Positions 1-5,585 of a DNA stretch of 6,324 bases are shown here, in pieces. The DNA comes from Thermoflexus hugenholtzii JAD2 (GTDB lineage Bacteria > Chloroflexota > Dehalococcoidia > SHYB01). Both the position numbers and the translations under genes were made by a program. Within the stretch, counting starts at the first letter, position 1. Every line of letters starts with the position of its first letter. Location: NCBI GenBank assembly GCA_945861815.1, contig CAMAVV010000099.1, forward strand, positions 1 to 6,324. The letters run 5' to 3'. Under the pieces are notes generated by a model. That model worked only from the letters and a program-made list of their open reading frames with translations. It was not told where the DNA came from and ran no database searches.

Positions 1-2
1 AA

Positions 3-1538
3 GAGCTCACCGACCGTGGCGTTCAGGGCGTTGTGGTTGCCAATACCGCGCCCGATACCCTCATTGTCGCCGCCAGAGGCGTCACCACCGAAAGCCGTGA
101 GACAGTCCTCAAAACACTCACAGACAAATTTGGCGAAGCTGAACAGGCCCCCTTCCCCTTCGATAAAGGCCAGGCAGCCATCTTCCGCTTCACCGATCCC
201 GTCTCGATAGAAAGCGTTCTCAGCGCCCTCGGCGCTGTGAAGCTGACCGAGGTGGCTAGCGTCAGCAACAGCGTGACCCTCTTCCGCCTCAACGATGGCT
301 CCTACTTCACCAGTTCCACCGCGATGACCGAGGAAGAGGCGGCATCCCTCGTCAAAAGGTTCGAGGAGTCCCTTGGATCCGTCACCCGCGTGAACCTGAG
401 CTCTGGCGACCTGGCAACCACCGTCAACTTTGGCAACGCCTTCAACATCGATACAGCTCGCCAGAACGTGAGCCGCTTCGGCGCCGACAAAGGCGTCGTC
501 GAGCCATTCGGAACCAAAGGCCAGGCCGTCTCCATCCTTGTGGAATCGATTGCCGATGCGGATCGGGATGGCCTCCTCACCTCACTCAAAGACTCCTTCG
601 GCGAAGCGAACCGCACCGTCTTCGACGGCCCGGAAGGTTTTGCGACTATCTTTCGATTCACAGCGCCGCCTGGTCCAGTCACAGTGCAGGACGTCCGCGG
701 CGAGTTAGAAACAGGCGGCGTCGCTGGGGCAACACTTATTGGCGCAGGCGAGAACCGCTTCTTCCTTGGCATCGCCGCTGTAGATGCACAAGCAAAGCAA
801 TTGCTGACAAGCACCCTTCAAGCGCGATTCGGCCCAGCCGAAGTCACACCCCTGGACCTCAAGACTTCCCTTGCCATCACCCTCGACTACGGCCCCGCGA
901 ACGTCTCTCGCAATGACCTGGTCGCCTCTATCGAGGATGTCTACACCGATAAGCCCGTCTCCGTCCTTCAAAATGCAACGAACTCATTCCTCCTCGTTGT
1001 GCGTGGCATCGCCGCGGCCGACCAAGAGAAGATTCTCAAACAGCTCGAGGGCGAATTTGGCGTTGCCGTCAAGACGCCCTTCCTCTCTGAATCAGGCAAG
1101 GCCTTTACCGTCACCCTTACGGACAATGCGAAGGTCACCACCGCAGCCCGCGAGCTCTTCATCCTCCACAAGACCGGGCCCAACGCCTTCTTCCTCGGCG
1201 GCACCCGGGTCCCCGCAGCCCAGCAGGCAGCAGCCTTCAGCAATCTGACCCAGGCCTTTGGCCCCATCGCCCAGAACAGCTTCGACTTCGCCTCCAACCT
1301 CGCCTCGCAGATCACCTTCACACGCGCCGTCACCGCCGATGAGATGAAAGCCGCCATCGACCCCTTCGGCTACAAGGACATGACCATCGAGGCTCGCGAG
1401 AGCGGCCTCTTCATCCGCGGCGCGCGCCCCCTCGGCGACCAGCGAAGCACCATCATCCGCGCTCTTGAAGAGATCGCCCCCGTGAACCGCGATACTGTTG
1501 AGTTCTCTTCCGTCGACTCGGAGATCGCCAAGCGCTCT
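3..1538 (+). repeat. Tandem SecF P1-type (ferredoxin-like) modules, protein-level repeats
   Basis: Six full units and one partial unit can be aligned by eye. Approximate unit boundaries in bases are 3-167 (partial), 168-407, 408-638, 639-869, 870-1100, 1101-1298 and 1299-1538; lengths are 80, 77, 77, 77, 66 and 80 residues for the full ones. Each unit has a strand such as IFRFTDPVS, a helix, a short strand, a second strand such as RFFLGIAAV or LFIRGARPL, then a helix ending in a L-x(3)-FG-type motif (TDKFGEA, KDSFGEA, QARFGPA, EGEFGVA, TQAFGPI). This is the order of elements in the SecF P1 domain, where the GGT-type strand and helix precede the IRxxxL strand and helix. The last unit runs straight into the membrane domain as in ordinary SecF. 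The fifth unit is about 12 residues short between its helix and second strand. The units have diverged too far to be DNA-level repeats. Confidence 0.75.
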
Positions 1539-2051
1539 ATCGTGAACACATTCCTTGCGGTGCTTGCCGGCGTCGGCGGCATCCTCATCTTCCTCTGGTG
1601 GGCCTTCCGCAAAGTCCCCAAGTCATACCGCTATGGCTTCGTCGCCACCATCGGTATGATTCACGATGTCACGATCGTGCTGGGCGCATTCGGCATCATG
1701 GCCAAGTTTATGAACGTCGAGATCAATTCCCTCTTCGTCGTAGGCATCTTGTCGGTTGTCGGGTATAGCGTGAACAATACCATCACCGTTCTCGACCGCA
1801 TCCGCGAAAACCTCGCGGATAGGACGACACGCGATTTCGAGACATACGTGAACATTGCCCTCAACCAAACCCTCACTCGAAACCTCAACACGACGATCAC
1901 TATTACCGCCACGATCCTGGCTGTGCTCTTCTTCGGGGGACCCACCATCAGAGACTTCATGCTCGTCCTGCTCATCGGCGTGATCGGCGGCGCATACAGC
2001 TCGCTCTTCATCGCCCCGACGTTGCTCGTCTCTTGGGAAAGGGCGAACTGA
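3..2051 (+). CDS. secF: SecF-type protein translocase subunit with enlarged tandem P1 region (5' partial; apparent frame break at the C-terminus)
   Basis: The frame is open from base 3, so the GTG at 33 is an internal valine and the true start lies upstream. Residue numbers here count from that GTG. SecF works with SecD in the membrane and uses ion flow to pull exported proteins out of the SecYEG channel. Residues 503-667 carry the SecF C-terminal membrane domain: five hydrophobic segments (about 503-524, 533-557, 562-588, 618-636, 640-667), the IHDV signature at 543-546, GYSVNNT at 577-583 followed by LDRIREN at 587-593, and Arg616 in TLTRNL. GYSx-N plus DRIREN is SecF-like, not the SecD ERIxEE version. 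About 500 residues precede the first visible helix, where SecF usually has about 100; they form tandem P1-like modules. The conserved Asp of GYSxND is Asn582 here. The frame stops at 2049-2051 after SWERAN, but a one-base shift gives a basic tail ending at 2101. TM1 and any fused SecD lie outside the window. Confidence 0.9.
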   Translation, partial: ELTDRGVQGVVVANTAPDTLIVAARGVTTESRETVLKTLTDKFGEAEQAPFPFDKGQAAIFRFTDPVSIESVLSALGAVKLTEVASVSNSVTLFRLNDGSYFTSSTAMTEEEAASLVKRFEESLGSVTRVNLSSGDLATTVNFGNAFNIDTARQNVSRFGADKGVVEPFGTKGQAVSILVESIADADRDGLLTSLKDSFGEANRTVFDGPEGFATIFRFTAPPGPVTVQDVRGELETGGVAGATLIGAGENRFFLGIAAVDAQAKQLLTSTLQARFGPAEVTPLDLKTSLAITLDYGPANVSRNDLVASIEDVYTDKPVSVLQNATNSFLLVVRGIAAADQEKILKQLEGEFGVAVKTPFLSESGKAFTVTLTDNAKVTTAARELFILHKTGPNAFFLGGTRVPAAQQAAAFSNLTQAFGPIAQNSFDFASNLASQITFTRAVTADEMKAAIDPFGYKDMTIEARESGLFIRGARPLGDQRSTIIRALEEIAPVNRDTVEFSSVDSEIAKRSIVNTFLAVLAGVGGILIFLWWAFRKVPKSYRYGFVATIGMIHDVTIVLGAFGIMAKFMNVEINSLFVVGILSVVGYSVNNTITVLDRIRENLADRTTRDFETYVNIALNQTLTRNLNTTITITATILAVLFFGGPTIRDFMLVLLIGVIGGAYSSLFIAPTLLVSWERAN

Positions 2052-2101
2052 AGCTCCCGTTCTTCTCGAAGAAGAAGGCCGCACCCGCCCGGAAGGCCTA
2101 G
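2052..2101 (+). other. Out-of-frame SecF C-terminal tail (frame-shifted relative to the upstream CDS)
   Basis: In the frame starting at base 2039 the sequence reads KGELKLPFFSKKKAAPARKA and then TAG at 2099-2101. Joined after Trp-Glu at 2034-2039, this gives a lysine-rich cytoplasmic tail of the kind that usually ends SecF. The join falls in the run GGGAAAGGG (2035-2043), where one missing base would explain the shift. The continuous frame gives only Arg-Ala-Asn and TGA. I infer that either one base was lost in the genome or assembly, or that the gene recently acquired a frameshift. I see no convincing slippery heptamer in the correct phase for programmed -1 frameshifting. Confidence 0.6.
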
Positions 2102-2958
2102 CGGGCGCCTGTCTCTTTCCCCACAAGTTCCGCGTACGCCCGCTGCAACCTGCGCGTCACTTCGCCAGGTTTGCCATTGCCGATAGTCCGGCCGTCGACC
2201 GCCAGCACAGGCATCACCTCGATGACGGCATTTGTGAGAAAGCATTCCTCCGCGCCCAGCAGTGCCGCGCGCTGGAATGCTCCCTCGTTTACCTGCATCC
2301 CCACCTCGCGGGCCAGGCGCAGAACCACGGCGCGTGTCACCCCTGCAAGGATGCCGCAATCGAGGGAGGGAGTGAACAGCGTGCCTCTGCGAACAAAGAA
2401 GATATTGCTTGCGCTTCCCTCTGCCACAGCGCCCTTCTCAGTGAGAAAGATCGCCTCGTCTGCGCCTTTGCTCTTCGCCCCAGCGCGCGCCAACAGGCTT
2501 TCCAGATAATTCGTGCTCTTCAGCCTGCCTGTCCTCGACGTGCTGCTCCTCCGCGCCGAGGCGATGACCGCTTCGTATCCCTTCGCCAATGGGTGCCTGA
2601 GCGGCCCGCACGTCACAAAGATGTTTGGCGGTCCCTTGGCGGGAAGCATCGGCCCATCGCCGCCTGCGCCGGCAGTCACCGTGACGCGGACCCGCGCATC
2701 CGCCAGTTTGTTCCGATGCAAAACGCCGTCTATCGCCTGCTCAATAGCAAGACGCTTGCTCTGCATAGCGATTCCCGCGTCAGCAGCATTGGCGATAAGC
2801 CTATCGAGGTGGTCGGCCAGGCGAAAGACCGTGCCGCCGTAAGCGCGCATCGTGTCGAAGACGCCGTGGCCATAAAGCACACCCTGGTCAAGTATGGAAA
2901 TCTTGGCTGTAGCGACCGGCATGTAACGGCCGTTGAAATAAACGATGGGCGATGGCAC
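2098..2958 (-). CDS. PLP-dependent class IV aminotransferase (branched-chain / D-amino-acid aminotransferase-like)
   Basis: Complete, 286 residues, the usual length for fold-type IV enzymes (IlvE, D-amino-acid aminotransferase, aminodeoxychorismate lyase PabC). Visible landmarks: the N-terminal YGHGVFDTMRAYGG block at 29-42 with FRLADHLDRL at 45-54; the Schiff-base lysine K147 in RLKSTNYL (145-152); Glu180 in EGSASNIFFV (180-189), which contacts the PLP ring nitrogen; GVTRA at 206-210 in the phosphate-binding region; and TNAVIEVMPV at 242-251. The N-terminal block (FDTMRAY) mixes IlvE-like and PabC-like features, and the TNxxxEVxPV segment is closer to IlvE and D-amino-acid aminotransferases. 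I therefore give the fold and reaction type (amino-group transfer or lyase on an amino acid, in the cytoplasm) but no substrate. It starts with GTG at 2958, supported by a good ribosome site. It converges on secF and is divergent from cinA. Confidence 0.9.
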   Translation of the reverse strand: MPSPIVYFNGRYMPVATAKISILDQGVLYGHGVFDTMRAYGGTVFRLADHLDRLIANAADAGIAMQSKRLAIEQAIDGVLHRNKLADARVRVTVTAGAGGDGPMLPAKGPPNIFVTCGPLRHPLAKGYEAVIASARRSSTSRTGRLKSTNYLESLLARAGAKSKGADEAIFLTEKGAVAEGSASNIFFVRRGTLFTPSLDCGILAGVTRAVVLRLAREVGMQVNEGAFQRAALLGAEECFLTNAVIEVMPVLAVDGRTIGNGKPGEVTRRLQRAYAELVGKETGAR

Positions 2959-2962
2959 AAGT

Positions 2963-2968
2963 TCTCCT
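2963..2968 (-). promoter_or_regulatory. Ribosome binding site fixing the GTG start of the class IV aminotransferase
   Basis: On the minus strand AGGAGA lies four bases before the GTG at 2958-2956. It supports this GTG as the start even though the codon is not ATG. The product then begins MPSPIVYFNG, and IVYFNG is a typical beginning for class IV enzymes. Confidence 0.75.
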
Positions 2969-2979
2969 AGCGGCCCTGT

Positions 2980-2985
2980 ATTGTA
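2980..2985 (-). promoter_or_regulatory. Possible -10 element for the class IV aminotransferase
   Basis: The minus strand reads TACAAT here, five of six matches to TATAAT. It would place the transcription start near 2973, about 15 bases before the GTG, leaving room for the ribosome site. No convincing -35 hexamer is visible 16-18 bases upstream. Confidence 0.4.
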
Positions 2986-3033
2986 CGGCAGCCGGAACGC
3001 TCCCGCGCCTTGTTGCCGCCTCTGGCCCTATGC

Positions 3034-3039
3034 TACGAT
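3034..3039 (+). promoter_or_regulatory. Possible weak -10 element for cinA
   Basis: TACGAT matches TATAAT at four of six positions, with TTGTTG 18 bases upstream at 3010-3015. Both hexamers are weak. The main argument is that cinA starts a transcription direction at a divergent junction and needs a promoter in the 109 bases from 2959 to 3067. Confidence 0.2.
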
Positions 3040-3055
3040 TCCCTGGCAATTCGCC

Positions 3056-3061
3056 AAAGGA
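3056..3061 (+). promoter_or_regulatory. Ribosome binding site fixing the cinA start
   Basis: AAAGGA lies six bases before the ATG at 3068. The frame is open further upstream to 2945, but the 41 extra residues are not CinA-like. This site and the family start MKAEIVSIGTELL decide for 3068. Confidence 0.75.
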
Positions 3062-3067
3062 CACCCC

Positions 3068-4306
3068 ATGAAAGCTGAGATCGTCTCCATCGGCACCGAG
3101 CTCCTCCTCGGTGAGATCACCGATACCAACGCCGCCTACCTCGCCTCCGAACTCCCTACCCTTGGCATAGACCTCTACTACATCTCTCAGGTGGGCGACA
3201 ACATGGATCGCCTCTATGAAGTCTTCCACCGGGGCTGGTCCCGCTCCGATATCCTCCTCTGCACCGGCGGCCTCGGCCCCACGGAAGACGACCTTACCCG
3301 CGAAACCATCGCGAAGCTGACGGGTGAGAAGATGGCCATCGTGTCGGAGATGGAGAAGGAGCTGCGTGCCTTCTTTGGCCGCCGTAACTTCCCCATGCCG
3401 GAGAACAACCTCAAGCAAGCGATGCTCATTCCGTCGGCGAAGGCCCTTCCCAACCCTGTCGGCACTGCGCCAGGCTGGTTCGTGGAGAAGGGTGGCAAGA
3501 TTCTCGTGGCGATGCCTGGCCCCCCGCGCGAGTTGCGCCATATGTGGGAGAACCAGGTGCGCCCGCGCCTCCTCCAGCGAGCCAAAGCGGGCATACTCGT
3601 GAGGCGCACCCTGAAGGTCACAGGCATCTCCGAGGGCGCCATCGACGAGCTTTGTGGCGAGCTTCTGCGTTCCACGAACCCCACCATCGGCGTCTATGCA
3701 AAGCCCGATGGCATCCACGTCCGCCTTGGCGCGAAGGCCTCGGACGAAGCGGCGGCGCGGGCCCTCATCTACCCGGCAGAGGTAAAACTCCGGGAGCGCT
3801 TCGGCCAGTATCTGTGGGGCGCAGACGAAGAAACCATGCCATCGGTCGTCGGCAAAATGCTCCAGGAGCGCCGCTTGACTCTCGCCACCATGGAGTCTTG
3901 CACCGGCGGCCTCCTCGCCAACACCATCACCGATGTCCCTGGCAGCTCCGCTTACTACAAGGGTGGCTTAGTCACCTACTCCACCGACGCCAAGGTCGCC
4001 AACGGCGTCGACCCGGAAGTGATTCAAACGCACGGCGTCATCAGCGCCGAAACGGCAGTCGAGATGGCCAAGGCCGCGCGAAAGGCCCTCAAAGCCGATA
4101 TCGCCATCGGCATCACCGGCGTCGCTGGCCCGGCGGAACAAGAGGGAAAGGCTGTCGGCACGGTCTATATCGGCATCGACCACTCCCGCGGCAGCCAGAC
4201 CTTCGCAGGAAAGTACCCTGGAACGCGCCTTGATATCAAGAACCGAGCCGCCACCAACGCCATCTTCCAGCTTCGCAAGACGCTCCTCGATCTGCAGGGA
4301 ACCTAA
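3068..4306 (+). CDS. cinA: CinA family protein: MoCF-like N-terminal domain plus PncC nicotinamide-nucleotide amidase domain
   Basis: Complete, 412 residues, normal for two-domain CinA. The N-terminal COG1058 (MoCF-like) domain shows GTELLLGEITDTN at 9-21, the CTGGLGPTEDD loop at 65-75 and MPGPPREL at 149-156. In characterised CinA proteins this domain is linked to ADP-ribose pyrophosphatase activity. A linker of about residues 175-250 follows, containing VTGISE (184-189) and IGVYAKPDGIHVRL (207-220). The C-terminal domain carries the NMN deamidase signature: ESCTGG at 276-281 with Ser277 as the expected catalytic residue, YSTDAK at 304-309 with Lys309, and GITGVAGP at 348-355. The role known for the family is cytoplasmic recycling of nicotinamide mononucleotide in NAD salvage; the 'competence-induced' name is historical. 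No key residue is missing. It is divergent from the aminotransferase, and no terminator-like hairpin is visible between its stop and the next gene. Confidence 0.96.
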   Translation: MKAEIVSIGTELLLGEITDTNAAYLASELPTLGIDLYYISQVGDNMDRLYEVFHRGWSRSDILLCTGGLGPTEDDLTRETIAKLTGEKMAIVSEMEKELRAFFGRRNFPMPENNLKQAMLIPSAKALPNPVGTAPGWFVEKGGKILVAMPGPPRELRHMWENQVRPRLLQRAKAGILVRRTLKVTGISEGAIDELCGELLRSTNPTIGVYAKPDGIHVRLGAKASDEAAARALIYPAEVKLRERFGQYLWGADEETMPSVVGKMLQERRLTLATMESCTGGLLANTITDVPGSSAYYKGGLVTYSTDAKVANGVDPEVIQTHGVISAETAVEMAKAARKALKADIAIGITGVAGPAEQEGKAVGTVYIGIDHSRGSQTFAGKYPGTRLDIKNRAATNAIFQLRKTLLDLQGT

Positions 4307-4330
4307 ACCCGCTTTCTCGCGCCCCTCGTA

Positions 4331-4336
4331 TATACT
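4331..4336 (+). promoter_or_regulatory. Possible -10 element upstream of the copper-associated cluster
   Basis: TATACT (five of six to TATAAT) sits in a short AT-rich stretch, TATATACTAG, within otherwise GC-rich sequence just after cinA. It would start RNA near 4343, about 23 bases before the ATG at 4366. No good -35 is seen. A 5-bp hairpin (GCGCC at 4344-4348 with GGCGC at 4356-4360) would lie in this leader and overlap the AAGG at 4354-4357. Confidence 0.4.
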
Positions 4337-4365
4337 AGTTGCAGCGCCCCTTCAAGGCGCTCATC

Positions 4366-4812
4366 ATGCACACGCAGGTCATACACTGGCAGGTCAGCCC
4401 CTTTCAATCGGCCTTCACCTGGCTTGCCTTCCTGGCTATCGGTCTTCTCCTCGTCGGCCCCTTCATCGACCCCTATTTCGCCCAGCGCACCCCTGATCAC
4501 CAGCACCTTGGGCCCAGCTACTCTTATTCCCACTCCCACGTCTACGACGCGGACTTTTCCCAGACGCTTCTGCCCAATATGGAGCCAGCAACCCTCGAAG
4601 CTCAAGAACAAAGCCTGAATGCCAGCATTCCTTCGATGCTCCCCGCCCAAGAAGCTGCTGCCGCCTTTGCCATCCTCTCTCCCTCTGCGCCAGCCGCCCT
4701 CCCCCTCGATTCCCCCTCGCCAGAGACTCCATCTCGGTGGCAGTCCTTCCCCGAGCCATTTTCGGCATTCATTGCCTCATCCATCGACCCCCTCAAACAG
4801 CCGCCCCGCTGA
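4366..4812 (+). CDS. Small membrane-anchored His-motif protein of unknown function
   Basis: I do not recognise this as a named family. From the ATG at 4366 it has 148 residues. AAGG at 4354-4357, within AAGGCG, serves as a moderate ribosome site; a TTG at 4339 would add nine residues. Residues 14-34 form one strong hydrophobic segment (QSAFTWLAFLAIGLLLVGPF), so the protein is probably anchored by a single helix. Right after it come D44-HQH and S55-HSH, two HxH motifs (His45/47 and His56/58) that could bind metal. The remainder, about 68-148, is low in charge and rich in Ala, Ser and Pro, with no recognisable fold, ending QPPR. It starts 59 bases after cinA and is followed by an exported protein and CopC-CopD, which suggests an envelope role linked to copper; that is inference. 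The biased composition of the second half leaves some doubt about whether the full frame is coding. Confidence 0.6.
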   Translation: MHTQVIHWQVSPFQSAFTWLAFLAIGLLLVGPFIDPYFAQRTPDHQHLGPSYSYSHSHVYDADFSQTLLPNMEPATLEAQEQSLNASIPSMLPAQEAAAAFAILSPSAPAALPLDSPSPETPSRWQSFPEPFSAFIASSIDPLKQPPR

Positions 4813-4856
4813 TTGCTCCTGTCCGATTGCTTGCCAGCCGTTGCTGCGCCTCCCGT

Positions 4857-4872
4857 CGCATCTCGCGATGCG
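4857..4872 (+). other. Short inverted repeat in the intergenic gap before the exported protein
   Basis: CGCATC, loop TCGC, GATGCG: a 6-bp perfect stem in the 89-base gap at 4813-4901. No T-run follows, so it is not a standard terminator. It lies 20 bases before the ribosome site of the next gene. Otherwise I see no promoter-like or gene-like signal in this gap. Confidence 0.3.
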
Positions 4873-4891
4873 GATGGCGAACACAAAAGAC

Positions 4892-4897
4892 AAGGAG
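4892..4897 (+). promoter_or_regulatory. Ribosome binding site fixing the start of the exported protein
   Basis: AAGGAG lies four bases before the ATG at 4902. The frame is open back to 4737, overlapping the previous gene, but only a start at 4902 puts the hydrophobic signal sequence at the N-terminus. Confidence 0.8.
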
Positions 4898-4901
4898 CAT
4901 C

Positions 4902-5528
4902 ATGCGACCAAGTTTCGTTCTTTCGGTCGGCCTTCTATCCGCGATCCTCCTCGCCCTCACCTTGCCCATCACCACTGCCCTCGCCCATGAGAACCGCGAT
5001 GTCGGCGCCTACCGCCTCACCGTCGGCTTCATCGTCGAACCCGCCTTCGAAGGCACAAAAAATGGCGTTGACTTCCGGGTGGCGAAGGCCGGGAACCCTG
5101 TTGAAGACGTGGAAAAGACCCTGAAAGTCGATGTGACGCACGTGCCATCGAACACGACAAAGACGATGGACCTGCGCACCATCTTCCGCGACCCCGGCCA
5201 TTACACAAACGACTTCATCCCAACCGCCCCAGGCCAGTACCGCTTCCGCTTCTTTGGGACAATCGAAGGCGTCCAGATCAACGAGACCTTCACCTCTGGA
5301 ACCGGTTTCAGCAATATGGAGCCTTCGGCTGACATTCAGTTCCCCGTGCGCCTTATCGAGACACGCGAGTTGCAAGGGGCAACCGAAGGCGCACTCTCCG
5401 CCGCCAACGACGCAGACGACAAAGCCTCGTCTGCAAGGACCATAGGCATCGTCGGCATCGTCATCGGCGCATCGGGTCTTGCCGTCGGCGGGGCCGCCCT
5501 CATGTCGGCTCGAAAGAAAAAGGCATAG
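4902..5528 (+). CDS. Exported, C-terminally anchored beta-rich protein of the copper cluster
   Basis: 208 residues; family not recognised with certainty. Residues 1-28 form a signal peptide: a short charged start, a hydrophobic stretch at about 5-27, and an ALA cleavage motif, leaving a mature chain that begins His29-Glu-Asn. Residues 35-150 look like an Ig-like beta sandwich, with alternating strands such as YRLTVGFIVEP (37-47) and QYRFRFFGTIEGV (112-124), then ETFTSG at 128-133. A short acidic, Ala/Ser-rich helix-prone stretch (156-178) leads to a hydrophobic helix (181-201) ending RKKKA, a positive stop-transfer tail facing the cytoplasm. The mature part has no cysteine. A distant YtkA- or FixH-like relation is possible but unproven. 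It lies 89 bases after the His-motif gene and 57 bases before copC-copD in the same direction, so a role in the same envelope or copper function is plausible. Confidence 0.85.
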   Translation: MRPSFVLSVGLLSAILLALTLPITTALAHENRDVGAYRLTVGFIVEPAFEGTKNGVDFRVAKAGNPVEDVEKTLKVDVTHVPSNTTKTMDLRTIFRDPGHYTNDFIPTAPGQYRFRFFGTIEGVQINETFTSGTGFSNMEPSADIQFPVRLIETRELQGATEGALSAANDADDKASSARTIGIVGIVIGASGLAVGGAALMSARKKKA

Positions 5529-5539
5529 TGATTGGTTGA

Positions 5540-5565
5540 GGCCACCCCGAGGTCTCGGGGTGGCC
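5540..5565 (+). terminator. Perfect 12-bp inverted repeat between the exported-protein gene and copC-copD
   Basis: GGCCACCCCGAG (5540-5551), two bases GT, then CTCGGGGTGGCC (5554-5565): every arm position pairs. The stem is very GC-rich and would fold strongly in RNA, starting 12 bases after the upstream stop codon. No T-run follows (the next bases are CCGACGATG), so it is not a textbook intrinsic terminator. It could terminate or attenuate transcription, protect the 3' end of the upstream message, or act as a DNA operator for the copC-copD gene that begins 20 bases further on. The structure is certain; the role is not. Confidence 0.55.
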
Positions 5566-5585
5566 CCGACGATGCAATAACGGAA

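Noticed and set aside
33..35. GTG as the start of the SecF-like gene
   Set aside because: The frame is open upstream, and the ten codons before it (ELTDRGVQGV) align with the end of a P1 module (ELETGGVAGA).
2035..2043. Programmed -1 frameshift site at GGGAAAGGG
   Set aside because: In the zero frame (TGG GAA AGG) no X-XXY-YYZ heptamer is in phase, and no obvious downstream stem was seen; a lost base is simpler.
2060..2073. Inverted repeat TTCTTC-TC-GAAGAA between secF and the aminotransferase as a bidirectional terminator
   Set aside because: It is short and AU-rich and is explained by the codons for FFSKK in the restored secF tail; no T-run on either side.
1661..2359. Minus-strand open frame (232 codons) spanning the secF end and the aminotransferase end
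   Set aside because: It overlaps both real genes out of frame, with Arg/Gly-rich low-complexity translation.
2888..3718. Minus-strand open frame (276 codons) opposite cinA
   Set aside because: It lies opposite the conserved CinA N-terminal domain and the divergent promoter region, and its translation resembles no family.
3544..4233. Plus-strand open frame (229 codons) inside cinA
   Set aside because: His/Arg/Pro-rich out-of-frame translation of the cinA coding sequence; the His richness comes from CAC/CAT created by the frame offset.
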